Positions 7,637-16,212 of a DNA stretch of 64,000 bases are shown piece after piece (positions within the stretch are counted from its first letter, which is position 1; each line of letters begins with the position of its first letter). The notes below the pieces were generated by a model. It was not told the origin of the DNA. It made no database searches and saw only the letters and a list, made by a program, of their open reading frames with translations. The stretch is from Flexivirga caeni. Its GTDB lineage: Bacteria > Actinomycetota > Actinomycetes > Actinomycetales > Dermatophilaceae. The stretch spans positions 62,001 to 126,000 of the forward strand of contig NZ_RJJQ01000017.1 in assembly GCF_003724155.1 (NCBI RefSeq), in the 5' to 3' direction. A program made the position numbers and the translations under genes.

Positions 7637-8067
7637 TCGACTCTGAACTCCTGCTCGGCGTCGCGCTGGGCAACGAATGCCACATAGTCCTTCGCGGACT
7701 GCAGCACGCAGAACTCATTTCCCTCCGGGTCGGCAAGCACGGTCCACTTCTCGATCTCGGCGGCCCACGCAACCCGGGATGCCCCAAGGCACAGAGCGCG
7801 GGCCACGAATGCATCACGGTCCTGAGGACGCAGATCGAGATGGAGCCGGTTCTTGCCTGTCTTCCTTCCCGGATCCTGGGGCGTGAGCACCAGAGTCGGA
7901 CCATGATCGTCCTCGGAAGGCCCGATCCGGTATGAAGCGGTGAAGTTTCGCTTCCGTTCATACCCGAGTAACGCGCACCAGAACCCCGCGAGGCGCTCCG
8001 GGTCGGCGCAATCGATTGTCAGGCTGTCGATGTGCGCGGTCTCGGGAGCACTCATTGGCTGGTCCAT
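7612..8067 (-). CDS. VOC-superfamily (glyoxalase-like) protein
   Basis: 151 aa from the ATG at 8067; the ATG at 8055 (MSAPET) is an alternative, and neither has a strong ribosome site. It has two beta-alpha-beta-beta-beta modules: LTIDCADPERLAGFWCALLG opens the first and HLDLRPQDRDAFVARALCLG the second, ending WTVLADPEGNEFCVL. This pattern matches Glyoxalase_6-like proteins, which often act in resistance or ring-cleavage chemistry, but the substrate is not predictable. It lies downstream of nrdJ with a 56-bp gap. The final codons run into the toxin-antitoxin scar, so the 3' end may have been altered. Confidence 0.8.
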   Translation of the reverse strand: MDQPMSAPETAHIDSLTIDCADPERLAGFWCALLGYERKRNFTASYRIGPSEDDHGPTLVLTPQDPGRKTGKNRLHLDLRPQDRDAFVARALCLGASRVAWAAEIEKWTVLADPEGNEFCVLQSAKDYVAFVAQRDAEQEFRVESNEEPHD

Positions 8068-8123
8068 TTCCGGGTCGAGGCGGGACGGGCCTCCGAAGGC
8101 CCGCCCCGCCACCTCGTGCGCTT

Positions 8124-10985
8124 TCAGCTGCAGCCGCTGGTCGAGCCGCAACCCTCGCACACATAGCAGGAACCGGCCGGGCGCATCTTGGTGCCACAGG
8201 TCATGCACATCGGCGCGTCGGCCGCCTTGCCCTGGAAACGCTCGAGCAGGTCCTGGGATGAGTGGATCTCACCCGAGACCGCGCGTGCATCCGCGGCGCC
8301 GTCGACTTTTTCCTCCAGCTTGGTCGTCGTGCCGATCGACTGCGAGTAGGACTCCAGCTCCTCGGCCACCTCGTCGGCGTCCGCGTCGGATTCCTCGGCG
8401 TAGGAACCGGTTTCGAGCTGACGCGCCCGCTCGGCGGCCGTGTGGATGCCGAGGTAGGAGCGGGTCTCGAAGTCGAGGTGGTCCAGCGCCAGCCGGCGGA
8501 AGACGTAGTCCATGATCGACTGCGCCATCCGCACGTCCGGGTCGTCGGTCATGCCCGCCGGGTCGAAGCGCAAGTTGGTGAACTTCTCGACATACGTCTC
8601 GAGCGGCACGCCATACTGCAGGCCGACCGAGACAGCGATCGAGAAGGCGTCCATCATCCCGGCGAGCGTCGAACCCTGCTTGCCCAGCTTCAGGAAGAGC
8701 TCGCCCAGCTTGCCGTCCTCGTAGGTGCCGGCGGTGAGGTAGCCCTCGGCTCCGGCCACCGCGAACGAGGTCGTCTCGCTCTTGCGGCGCTTGGGCAGAC
8801 GGCGCCGGACCGGGCGGTATTCGACGACCTTCTCTGGCGCTGCGGCAGCATCGGTGCCCTTGTCCGCCTTCTTGCCGTCGGACAGCGGCTGGCCGACCTT
8901 GCAATTGTCGCGATAGACGGCCAGCGCCTTCAGGCCGAGCTTCCAGCCCTCCAGGTGGACTTCGGCGATGTCCTCCACGGTCGCCGTCTCGGGCAGGTTG
9001 ACGGTCTTGGAGATCGCACCGGACAGGAACGGCTGGGTGGCCGCCATCATCCGCACGTGGCCCATCGGTGCGATGGCCCGCTCGCCCATGGCGCAGTCGA
9101 AGACCTCGTAGTGCTCGGGCTTGAGCCCGGGTGCGTCGATCACGTGACCGTGCTCGGCGATGTGCTCGACGATCGCCTCGATCTGCTCGTTCTGGTAGCC
9201 GAGCTTGGCCAGCGCCCGCGGGATCGTCTGGTTGACGATCTGCATCGAGCCGCCACCGACGAGCTTCTTGAACTTCACCAGGGAGAAGTCCGGCTCGATG
9301 CCGGTGGTGTCGCAGTCCATCATGAAGCCGATGGTGCCGGTCGGGGCGAGCACCGAGGCCTGCGCGTTGCGGAAGCCGTTCTTGGCGCCGGTCTCCACGA
9401 CGTCGGCCCAGGCCCTGGTGGCGTAGCGGTGAATCTCGGAGTCCATCGCATCCAGCGTCCGCACGGCGTCGTTGGCGGCCTGGTGCTTGCGCATGACGCG
9501 CTGGTGCGCGTCGGAGTTGCGGGCGTAACCGGCGTAGGGGCCGACGATGCCGGCGAGCTCGGCGGAGCGCTTGTATGCCGCACCGGTCAGCAGCGAGGTG
9601 ATCGCTGCGGCGAGCGCGCGACCACCCTCGGAGTCGTAGCCGTGGCCGGTCGCCATCAGCAGCGCGCCGAGGTTGGCGTAGCCGATGCCGAGCTGACGGT
9701 AGTCACGCGTGGTCCGGCCGATCGCCTCGGTCGGGAAGTCGGCGAAGCAGATCGAGATGTCCATCGCGGTGATGACCAGCTCGGTCACCTTTTGGAAGGT
9801 CGCGGCGTCGAAGGTGTCGTCCTCGCGCAGGAACTTCAGCAGGTTGAGGCTCGCCAGGTTGCACGAGCTGTTGTCCAGCGACATGTATTCGGAGCACGGG
9901 TTGGACGCGGTGATGCGGCCGCTCTCCGGGTTGGTGTGCCAGGCGTTGATCGTGTCGTCATACTGCAGGCCGGGGTCGGCGCACTCCCAGGCAGCCTTGT
10001 TGATCTTGTCGAAGAGCGTGCGCGCGTCGACCTCTTCGATGACTTCGCCGGTATGACGAGCCCGCAACCCGAACGAGGCGCCCTCCTCGACCGCGCGCAT
10101 GAACGCGTCGGTCACCCGCACCGAGTTGTTGGCGTTCTGGTACTGGACCGAGGTGATGTCCTTGCCGCCGAGGTCCATGTCGAAGCCTGCGTCACGCAGC
10201 GCGCGGATCTTGTCCTCCTCGCGCGCCTTCGTCTCGACGAACTCCTCGATGTCGGGGTGGTCGACGTCGAGGACGACCATCTTGGCCGCGCGACGGGTTG
10301 CACCACCGGACTTGATGGTGCCGGCCGATGCGTCCGCGCCGCGCATGAACGACACCGGACCGGACGCCGTGCCCCCGGAGGACAGCAGCTCCTTGGAGGA
10401 ACGGATGCGGGAGAGGTTGAGACCGGCGCCCGAGCCGCCCTTGAAGATGAAACCCTCTTCCTTGTACCAGTTGAGAATCGAGTCCATCGAGTCGTCGACC
10501 GACAGGATGAAGCAGGCCGAAACCTGCTGCGGCGACTTGGTGCCCACGTTGAACCAGACCGGTGAGTTGAAGCTGAACACCTGGTGCAGCAGTGACCAGG
10601 TCAGCTCGTGCTCGAAGATCTCGGCGTCCTCGTCGGTCGCGAAGTAGCCGTGCTCCCGGCCGGCGCGCGCATAGGTGAGCACCACACGGTCGATGAGCTG
10701 TTTCAGGCTGTTCTCCCGCTCGGGGGTGCCGAGCGCACCGCGGAAGTACTTGGTGGTGACGATGGTGGAGGCGTTGAGCGACCAGCTGTCGGGGAATTCG
10801 ACGCCCCGCTGCTCGAAGATCGTCTCTCCGGTCTTCCAGTTCTGCTGGACGACATCGCGGCGTTCCCAGGTCACCTCGTCGTAGGGGTGCACGCCGGGAG
10901 TGGTGAAGATGCGCTCGACGGTCAGCCCCTTGTGGGCGGTGCTGCCGCGCTGCGCCCGCGGGGCGGCGTCTGCCGTGTCGGTCAT
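8124..10985 (-). CDS. nrdJ: Adenosylcobalamin-dependent (class II) ribonucleotide reductase
   Basis: 953 aa. Reduces ribonucleotides to deoxyribonucleotides using coenzyme B12, needing no oxygen. The ATG at 10985 has AAGGAAG upstream; longer in-frame extensions read back through the nrdR gene. Motifs include NPCSEYMSLDNSSCNL (active-site cysteine and substrate loop), RDYRQLGIGYANLGALLM and APTGTIGFMMDCDTTGIEPD. The C-terminus ends CMTCGTKMRPAGSCYVCEGC, a double CxxC tail of the kind found at the end of long class II enzymes. It lies 121 bp downstream of nrdR, so NrdR boxes before nrdR may control both. No cobalamin riboswitch is visible in the gap. Confidence 0.97.
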   Translation of the reverse strand: MTDTADAAPRAQRGSTAHKGLTVERIFTTPGVHPYDEVTWERRDVVQQNWKTGETIFEQRGVEFPDSWSLNASTIVTTKYFRGALGTPERENSLKQLIDRVVLTYARAGREHGYFATDEDAEIFEHELTWSLLHQVFSFNSPVWFNVGTKSPQQVSACFILSVDDSMDSILNWYKEEGFIFKGGSGAGLNLSRIRSSKELLSSGGTASGPVSFMRGADASAGTIKSGGATRRAAKMVVLDVDHPDIEEFVETKAREEDKIRALRDAGFDMDLGGKDITSVQYQNANNSVRVTDAFMRAVEEGASFGLRARHTGEVIEEVDARTLFDKINKAAWECADPGLQYDDTINAWHTNPESGRITASNPCSEYMSLDNSSCNLASLNLLKFLREDDTFDAATFQKVTELVITAMDISICFADFPTEAIGRTTRDYRQLGIGYANLGALLMATGHGYDSEGGRALAAAITSLLTGAAYKRSAELAGIVGPYAGYARNSDAHQRVMRKHQAANDAVRTLDAMDSEIHRYATRAWADVVETGAKNGFRNAQASVLAPTGTIGFMMDCDTTGIEPDFSLVKFKKLVGGGSMQIVNQTIPRALAKLGYQNEQIEAIVEHIAEHGHVIDAPGLKPEHYEVFDCAMGERAIAPMGHVRMMAATQPFLSGAISKTVNLPETATVEDIAEVHLEGWKLGLKALAVYRDNCKVGQPLSDGKKADKGTDAAAAPEKVVEYRPVRRRLPKRRKSETTSFAVAGAEGYLTAGTYEDGKLGELFLKLGKQGSTLAGMMDAFSIAVSVGLQYGVPLETYVEKFTNLRFDPAGMTDDPDVRMAQSIMDYVFRRLALDHLDFETRSYLGIHTAAERARQLETGSYAEESDADADEVAEELESYSQSIGTTTKLEEKVDGAADARAVSGEIHSSQDLLERFQGKAADAPMCMTCGTKMRPAGSCYVCEGCGSTSGCS

Positions 10986-11106
10986 GTCCAACTTCCTTTC
11001 CACCGAGGTGGTCTCTGCTGCTGTATGTCGTGGCGTGCTCGCGACTGGTGGCGCCGAGAGCGAGTCGTGCTTGTGGTGTTGTGCGCGCGGTGCGATGCCG
11101 TCCCGC

Positions 11107-11595
11107 TCAGTCGCCGGTGTGCTGCGGCTGGGGCTCCACTCCGGTCGGCGGGCGTTCAGCGCGCAGCAGCGCGATGGCGGCCTCGAAATCCTCCAGCCCT
11201 TCGAACGCCTGGTAGACGCTCGCGAACCGCAGGTAGGCGACCTCGTCGAGGCTGCGCAGCGGACCGAGGATCGCGAGGCCGACATCGTGGGCATCGATCT
11301 CGGCCGTGCCTTGCGCCCGGATGGACTCCTCAACCTCCTGCGCGAGCAGCGCCAGCTGGTCCTCGGTCACCGGCCGCCCCTGGCAGGCTTTGCGAACACC
11401 GATCAGCACCTTCTGGCGACTGAACGGCTCGCTCGCCCCGGACCGCTTGACCACCGTCAGGCTCGCGGTCTCCATGGTCGAGAACCGCTTGCCGCAACTG
11501 GGGCACTGACGCCGCCGCTTGATGCACGTGCCGTCCTCGCTGGTGCGGCTGTCGACCACGCGGCTGTCGTCGTGGCGGCAGAACGGGCAATGCAT
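11107..11595 (-). CDS. nrdR: Transcriptional repressor NrdR
   Basis: 162 aa, normal length. The N-terminal zinc ribbon uses C3-x2-C6 and C31-x2-C34 ([20 protein letters not shown]). The ATP-cone follows from about residue 49 ([20 protein letters not shown]). Start at 11595 because GGAGAGGAG lies just before it; an ATG six codons earlier would put that site inside the gene. NrdR senses ATP/dATP and represses ribonucleotide reductase genes. Two matching boxes lie 78-122 bp upstream, so autoregulation and control of the downstream nrdJ are likely. Confidence 0.97.
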   Translation of the reverse strand: MHCPFCRHDDSRVVDSRTSEDGTCIKRRRQCPSCGKRFSTMETASLTVVKRSGASEPFSRQKVLIGVRKACQGRPVTEDQLALLAQEVEESIRAQGTAEIDAHDVGLAILGPLRSLDEVAYLRFASVYQAFEGLEDFEAAIALLRAERPPTGVEPQPQHTGD

Positions 11596-11672
11596 GTGCG
11601 ACTCCTCTCCCACCTGTGGATGAAGCTGTGGGAAAACGGTGGACCAAGTGGGGATGACCGCGTGGTGGATGT

Positions 11673-11717
11673 GGACTAGATGTGGATAAATCCCATCGAT
11701 GTAACTACTAGATGTAG
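11673..11717. promoter_or_regulatory. Tandem NrdR boxes
   Basis: Two related near-palindromes, GGACTAGATGTGG (11673-11685) and CTACTAGATGTAG (11705-11717), resemble NrdR boxes. Their centres are 32 bp apart, about three helical turns, the spacing usual for cooperative NrdR binding. They lie directly upstream of nrdR. Confidence 0.75.
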
Positions 11718-11844
11718 GGATGTTAGGCCGATCCGATCCTCAGCGCAAGGGCACGCCGCACAGCACGGAAATGCCCTGGTCACACGCTCGCGACCGGCGA
11801 GTCGGCGCGCGCAGCGGCCGGCATAGCAGCGGCCACGTCGACCG

Positions 11845-12249
11845 TCAGCGAGGCAGCTGCAGCCGCTCGCCCGCGGTCACGAAGAGACCATTCAGGTCGT
11901 TGGCGAGCGCCACCTTGGTGACGGCATCGGAGACGGGCATCGACGGATAGGCACGGTGCGCGACGTCGGAAAGAGTCTGCCCCGGCTCAACAGTGACGAC
12001 GGCGGGAGCGGCGGCCGGCGTGCCGGCCCAGGCTCGTGCTGCAGCTCCCCCGCCCGCCAGCACCACACCGGCGAGCAAGGCCCCGAGCACCCGGCGGCCA
12101 CGGCCGGTCAGCCGGAGACCGGCGGCCTCCACACGCACTCCGACGGCACGCCCGCCGCCGATGGCGTCATGGCCGGTGGGGACGGCGCGCAGGTGCCTGC
12201 GGGTCGGACGGTGTTCGCTCGGGGTGTCCCACTGAGTGACGGCAGTCAT
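11845..12249 (-). CDS. LysM-domain membrane protein divergent from lexA (ChiZ/Rv2719c-like)
   Basis: 134 aa from an ATG with AGGAGGA upstream. A basic cytoplasmic tail is followed by one transmembrane segment (about 53-72, VLGALLAGVVLAGGGAAARA) and a C-terminal LysM domain (about 85-134, TVEPGQTLSDVAHRAYP) that should bind peptidoglycan outside the cell. The position between lexA and nrdR is the same as that of the SOS-induced cell-division factor Rv2719c in mycobacteria. Two LexA-box-like sites lie in the shared intergenic region. I infer a damage-induced septation inhibitor. No separate hydrolase domain is visible. Confidence 0.85.
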   Translation of the reverse strand: MTAVTQWDTPSEHRPTRRHLRAVPTGHDAIGGGRAVGVRVEAAGLRLTGRGRRVLGALLAGVVLAGGGAAARAWAGTPAAAPAVVTVEPGQTLSDVAHRAYPSMPVSDAVTKVALANDLNGLFVTAGERLQLPR

Positions 12250-12344
12250 GTCTTCCTCCTGAAGCTGCGGTGCGGCCAGGGCCGCACCACCCAGACGGTG
12301 GGTTGTGGCCGAACGCGTGTGCGATCGGACGCCTGTTTGATGTA

Positions 12345-12360
12345 TAGCACGAATGTTCGA
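12345..12360. promoter_or_regulatory. LexA (SOS) box, LysM-gene side
   Basis: TAGCACGAATGTTCGA matches the actinobacterial SOS consensus TCGAACN4GTTCGA with a perfect right half and four of six in the left. It lies about 100 bp upstream of the LysM gene and 170 bp upstream of lexA. Confidence 0.6.
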
Positions 12361-12390
12361 CCTAGTCGAGACACGCGTCGTACAGATGTT

Positions 12391-12406
12391 TGGAACTTGT
12401 GTCCGA
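12391..12406. promoter_or_regulatory. LexA (SOS) box, lexA side
   Basis: TGGAACTTGTGTCCGA matches TCGAACN4GTTCGA with one mismatch in each half. It lies 122 bp upstream of the lexA start. The second site in the same divergent promoter region fits dual control. Confidence 0.65.
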
Positions 12407-12527
12407 AACACATAGGCTGTTTTCACGAAACCAAGGCAAGCACCGACCACCGACAGCCGTTCGGACAACAGTCCGCAACTCCTGTCGCCGGCGCTGCCGA
12501 GGACATCCGGCGAGGAGGAGAACAGCG

Positions 12528-13244
12528 ATGGCACAGGTGCACGAAATGCCCGACCGGGCCGGCGAGAGCCTCACCACCCGGCAACGCAGGGTGCTGCAGG
12601 TGATCCGCAATTCCGTGGACCGGCGGGGCTATCCGCCGAGCCTGCGTGAGATCGGCGAGGCCGTCGGGCTCACCAGCCCGAGCTCGGTGGCGCATCAGCT
12701 GACCATGCTCGAGCGCAAGGGCTACCTGCGCCGCGATCCCAACCGGCCGCGCGCGATGGAAGTCATCGATCCCGACGCCACCGACACGCGCGGCTATCGC
12801 GGCGGTTCGAGTGTGCGCGGTGCCGAAGACTCCGGCATCGACGAGACCGGCCTGGGCGACGAGCGGCCTGCGCCGTCATACATCCCGGTCGTGGGGCGCA
12901 TCGCAGCAGGCGGTCCGATCCTCGCCGAGCAGGCGGTCGAGGACGTGTTCCCGCTGCCGCGGCAGATCGTCGGCGAGGGCGACCTCTTCCTGCTGAAGGT
13001 GGTCGGTGACTCGATGGTCGACGCGGCGATCTGCGACGGCGACTGGGTCGTCGTCCGGCAGCAGCCGACGGCCACCAACGGTGACATCGTCGCCGCGATG
13101 CTCGACAACGAGGCGACGGTCAAGACCTTCAAGCGCACCCGCGGCAAGGTCTGGCTGCTCCCCCACAACGAGGCCTACGACCCGATCGACGGTGACGACG
13201 CGACCATCCTCGGCAAGGTGACCGCCGTCCTGCGCCGGGTCTAG
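12528..13244 (+). CDS. lexA: SOS repressor LexA
   Basis: 238 aa. The ATG at 12528 has GAGGAGGAG upstream; the open frame extends further but through the operator region. The winged HTH spans about 14-78 ([40 protein letters not shown]). The autocleavage site is A127-G128 within [10 protein letters not shown], with catalytic Ser162 (GDSMVD) and Lys199 (TVKTFKR). RecA-stimulated self-cleavage derepresses DNA-repair genes. Two SOS boxes precede the gene, so it should be autoregulated. Confidence 0.97.
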   Translation: MAQVHEMPDRAGESLTTRQRRVLQVIRNSVDRRGYPPSLREIGEAVGLTSPSSVAHQLTMLERKGYLRRDPNRPRAMEVIDPDATDTRGYRGGSSVRGAEDSGIDETGLGDERPAPSYIPVVGRIAAGGPILAEQAVEDVFPLPRQIVGEGDLFLLKVVGDSMVDAAICDGDWVVVRQQPTATNGDIVAAMLDNEATVKTFKRTRGKVWLLPHNEAYDPIDGDDATILGKVTAVLRRV

Positions 13245-13320
13245 CGGCGCGCCACGGGCTGCTAGTCCGCAGTATGCCCGGCGCACACATTCCGCGCTCG
13301 GCATACCTGGAACGGACTCG

Positions 13321-14151
13321 TCAGCCGGTGAGCGAGTCCACCAGCGCCGTCAGTGTCGTCCCCAGCGGAGCGTCGACGCGCACCGACACCTCCTCGTCGG
13401 TCGCGCGCGTCCAGCCGCGGGTGACGACGGCGACCGGGATGTTCTCGCGTGCGGCCCGCCGCACGAAGCGGTAGCCCGACATGACCGCGAGCGACGAGCC
13501 GAGCACCAGCACCGACCGAGCAGCCTCCACGGCGGAGAAGCACTGTGCGACAACGGTTTTCGGCACCGACTCCCCGAACATCACCACGTCGGGCTTGAGC
13601 AGGTCCGAGCCGCACACCACGCAGTGGACCAACCGGAACTGTGTGATCAGCGACTCGGCGATCGCGACATCGCCGTCCGGACGCAGCGGCCCGTCCGCAG
13701 AGCGGTCGAAGTCCGGGTTCGCCAACTGCAACCACTCGTCGACAGTGTCGCGCGCGTAGCGTTCGCCGCACTGCATGCACACCACGAGTTCCAGGCTGCC
13801 GTGCAGTTCGGTCACGCCGACGGCACCGGCGCGCTGGTGCAACCCGTCGACGTTCTGGGTCACGATCGGCCCGACGAAGCCCGCCGCCTGGAGCGTGGCA
13901 ACGGCATCGTGGCCCGCGTTGGGGCACGCTGCCGCAAAGCGCGGCCAGCCGACATACGACCGCGCCCAGTAGCGCCTGCGCGCCTCGCGGTCGGCCAGCA
14001 ACTCCTGGGCGGTCATCGGCTGGAACCGGCGGAGTCCGTCGGCGCCGCGATAGTCGGGTATGCCGGACTCGGTCGACAGGCCTGCACCAGTGAGCGCGAG
14101 CACCCCTCCCGCGGCGACGAGGTCAGCAAGCGCGCTCAGGTTCTCAGCCAC
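13321..14151 (-). CDS. NAD-dependent protein deacylase, Sir2 family
   Basis: 276 aa. NAD-binding motifs are GAGLSTESGIPDYRG (22-36) and TQNVDGLHQRAG (98-109). The catalytic base is H117 in LHGS. Four zinc cysteines are C125, C128, C177 and C180. The longer zinc-module insert resembles type II/SIRT4-like bacterial sirtuins. Expected role: removing acetyl or acyl groups from lysines, for example on acyl-CoA synthetases. It ends 20 bp from nothing but a short spacer after the GPP34 gene's start side and probably has its own promoter. Targets cannot be inferred from context. Confidence 0.94.
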   Translation of the reverse strand: MAENLSALADLVAAGGVLALTGAGLSTESGIPDYRGADGLRRFQPMTAQELLADREARRRYWARSYVGWPRFAAACPNAGHDAVATLQAAGFVGPIVTQNVDGLHQRAGAVGVTELHGSLELVVCMQCGERYARDTVDEWLQLANPDFDRSADGPLRPDGDVAIAESLITQFRLVHCVVCGSDLLKPDVVMFGESVPKTVVAQCFSAVEAARSVLVLGSSLAVMSGYRFVRRAARENIPVAVVTRGWTRATDEEVSVRVDAPLGTTLTALVDSLTG

Positions 14152-14170
14152 GGTCCAAAGCTCTCACACC

Positions 14171-14836
14171 TCAGCTGCTGTTCGAGGCAGCGGTGGCCGC
14201 AGCCGTCGTCGCGGCGATCATGGCTGCCTTCGTCGCGAGCTGGGTGCTTTCGATCGCCGCCGCAGTGGCGCCGGCGGCCCAGTCCTGCGCGCCGATCGCC
14301 CTCGCCTGCTTTCTCAGCCGACGGCCGGACGTGCCGAAATCGGCCGGCCGGTACGCCTTGGTCACCAGATCGCTCGCGCCCAGCAGGCCGACGATCACCC
14401 GCGTGTGCAGATCCGGGGCGGCGGTGCCGAAAAGCACCCGTGCACCTGCCGCGATGATCGCGTCACGCGACGTCACGTCCACCACCGGATGCCGCGTGAA
14501 CCGCAGGAAGCCACCCGGCTCGACGCGCACCGCTCCCTGCGCGACGAGACTCTGGTAGGTCCGGCCGGTCATTCCGCGCGCGACCGCCGGGAGCACCCGT
14601 TCGGGCTTCTTGCCTGCCTTACGCGCGAAAATCTCCAGCGCGTGATCCATCGGGGCGTCACCGCTGGGACGCGTGTCGAGCACGACCAGCCGGTCGCTCT
14701 TGATCGTGACGCGACCCGCCGCCGTCAGTTCGCACAGGGCGGCACCGGCGAGCGCCAGGCCGCGCTCCGTGCTTCCGCCGAGCACCTTCCCCGCCGGACT
14801 GGTCAGGACGAGCAACAACTCCTCGCAGATCAGCAT
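14171..14836 (-). CDS. GPP34 (GOLPH3-like) family protein
   Basis: 221 aa. It opens MLICEELLLVLTSPAGK, the usual start of bacterial GOLPH3/GPP34-domain proteins, and continues with a mostly helical domain to about residue 195, followed by an Ala/Thr-rich tail. Eukaryotic GOLPH3 binds phosphatidylinositol 4-phosphate; the bacterial versions are common in Actinobacteria and have no settled function. The gene begins next to a 52-bp tandem-repeat array that separates it from the divergent LysR gene. Confidence 0.85.
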   Translation of the reverse strand: MLICEELLLVLTSPAGKVLGGSTERGLALAGAALCELTAAGRVTIKSDRLVVLDTRPSGDAPMDHALEIFARKAGKKPERVLPAVARGMTGRTYQSLVAQGAVRVEPGGFLRFTRHPVVDVTSRDAIIAAGARVLFGTAAPDLHTRVIVGLLGASDLVTKAYRPADFGTSGRRLRKQARAIGAQDWAAGATAAAIESTQLATKAAMIAATTAAATAASNSS

Positions 14837-14940
14837 TTCCCGATGCTACGTGCAGCGGCCTCCCGGGCTTCGTGCCGTGACCGAGATCAGCGAGTTCTCG
14901 CGCCGGGCTCTCGGCATACCCGACCTCGGCGCCAACTAGC

Positions 14941-15170
14941 GACCGTTGCCACTTCCGTACGGGAGCTTGCTCCTGGAGCGTCCCCAAGGCCCGACCGTCG
15001 CGCCTTGGGGACACCTTCCGCGCGGATTCCCGTCCCGAAAGCTCGACCGTCGCGCCTCCGGGACGCCCCCACCCCGGATTCCCGTCCCGAAAGCTCGACC
15101 GTCGCGACTCCGGGACACCCCCAGCGCGGTTTCCCGTCCCGAAAGCTCGACCGTCGCGACTCCGGGACAC
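14941..15170. repeat. 52-bp tandem repeat array A
   Basis: One degenerate and about three good copies of a 52-bp unit; the core CTCGACCGTCGCG recurs at 15042, 15094 and 15146. Each unit also holds GTCCCGAAAG and CCGGGAC, so GTCCCG...CGGGAC can fold back. The array fills the divergent gap between the GPP34 and LysR genes; no gene is supported here. The same core occurs in arrays at 24.2 and 58.2 kb. Confidence 0.9.
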
Positions 15171-15235
15171 GTGCGCCCGGCATACCGACCGTGAGTCAGA
15201 ACGATTGACGATCTATATGGCGAGTTGATTTTTGA

Positions 15236-15248
15236 TAACAAATTGTTA
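15236..15248. promoter_or_regulatory. Palindrome just upstream of the LysR gene
   Basis: TAACAAATTGTTA is a perfect 13-bp palindrome in an AT-rich patch ending 10 bp before the LysR start. Position and symmetry suggest an autoregulatory site for the LysR protein; inference only. Confidence 0.5.
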
Positions 15249-15258
15249 CAATTCAACC

Positions 15259-16182
15259 ATGATTGACGCCGCCGGACTCCGGGTGATCAAGGCCATCAGC
15301 GACCACGGCAGTTTCACCGCGGCAGCGGCGTCTCTCGGCTATTCGCAGCCGGCGATCTCCCAGATGGTCCGGCGGCTGGAAGACCGCACCGGCACGGTGC
15401 TGGTCGAGCGCCTTGGCCGCAGTGTGCGACTGACGGAGGCGGGACAGGTTCTCGCCCGACACGCCAACCCGGTGCTGGCGGCATTGGACGCCGCGGAGGC
15501 CGAGGTCGCCGCGATCGCCGGTCTGCGCGCGGGACGGGTCCGGCTGATGGCGTTCCCGTCGTCGTCGTCCACGCTCGTGCCGCGTGCGCTCGCCCTGGTC
15601 AAGCAGCGCTTCCCCGATGTGCACGTGACGTTCAGCGAAGCGGAGCCGCCGGAGTCACTCGCGGCATTGCGTTCCGGCGAATGCGATGTCGCCGTGGCGT
15701 TCGCCTACGAGGGCACCGATCTGGCCCGCGGGGAAGAAGATCTCGACTCCTTCGTGACCCGCCCGCTGCTGGAGGACGAGGTGCGGCTGGCGCTGCCACT
15801 GAATCACCCACGTGCGAAGGCCACGAAGATCAAGCTGAGCGACATGGCCGACGAACCCTGGATCGCCGGATGTCCGCGATGTCGCGGGCACCTGCTGTCA
15901 CTCGCCGACCGCGCCGGCTTCAACCCCGACGTGGCGTTCGAGACCGAGGACTACGTCGCCGTCCTCGGGCTGGTTGCCGAAGGCCTCGGCGTGGCGTTGG
16001 TGCCGGATCTGATCCGACGGTCGGCCGGCAACCCGGGAGTCGTCACCCTGCCGATCGATCCCGCCTCGCGCCGCACCGTGTATGCCGTCACCACCCCGGA
16101 CCTGCAGCGTGTCCCGGCAGTGGCCGCCACGCTGGACGCGCTGTGTGAGGCGGCCACGGCGAAGGGCGTCTGCACCGGCTGA
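15259..16182 (+). CDS. LysR-family transcriptional regulator
   Basis: 307 aa. The N-terminal winged HTH spans 1-60 (LRVIKAISDHGSFTAAAASL, YSQPAISQMVRRLE), and the co-inducer-binding domain starts near residue 88 (GRVRLMAFPSSSSTLVP). The start at 15259 fits the family (MIDAAGLRV). The nine-codon extension from 15232 would cover the palindrome. No clear ribosome site precedes it, so translation may be weak or leaderless. Typical LysR targets are divergent; here the divergent neighbour is the GPP34 gene beyond a repeat array, so the real target is unknown. Confidence 0.92.
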   Translation: MIDAAGLRVIKAISDHGSFTAAAASLGYSQPAISQMVRRLEDRTGTVLVERLGRSVRLTEAGQVLARHANPVLAALDAAEAEVAAIAGLRAGRVRLMAFPSSSSTLVPRALALVKQRFPDVHVTFSEAEPPESLAALRSGECDVAVAFAYEGTDLARGEEDLDSFVTRPLLEDEVRLALPLNHPRAKATKIKLSDMADEPWIAGCPRCRGHLLSLADRAGFNPDVAFETEDYVAVLGLVAEGLGVALVPDLIRRSAGNPGVVTLPIDPASRRTVYAVTTPDLQRVPAVAATLDALCEAATAKGVCTG

Positions 16183-16212
16183 CCCTGCGACATACCGCAC
16201 CGGCATACCCCT

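Noticed and set aside
8262-10565. Long open frame antisense to nrdJ
   Set aside because: High-GC codon periodicity opens the opposite strand; composition is Arg/Val/Asp-rich without any domain, and nrdJ is complete.
10986-11106. Cobalamin riboswitch before nrdJ
   Set aside because: The 121-bp gap lacks the B12-box and is too short for the full element.
13262-13310. Terminator after lexA
   Set aside because: GTATGCC...GGCATAC arms pair only partly and no U run follows; it may simply reflect the frequent GTATGCC word.
14887-15256. Repetitive proteins encoded in array A
   Set aside because: All frames translate the 52-bp repeat into Arg/Ser-rich strings; no start with a ribosome site.
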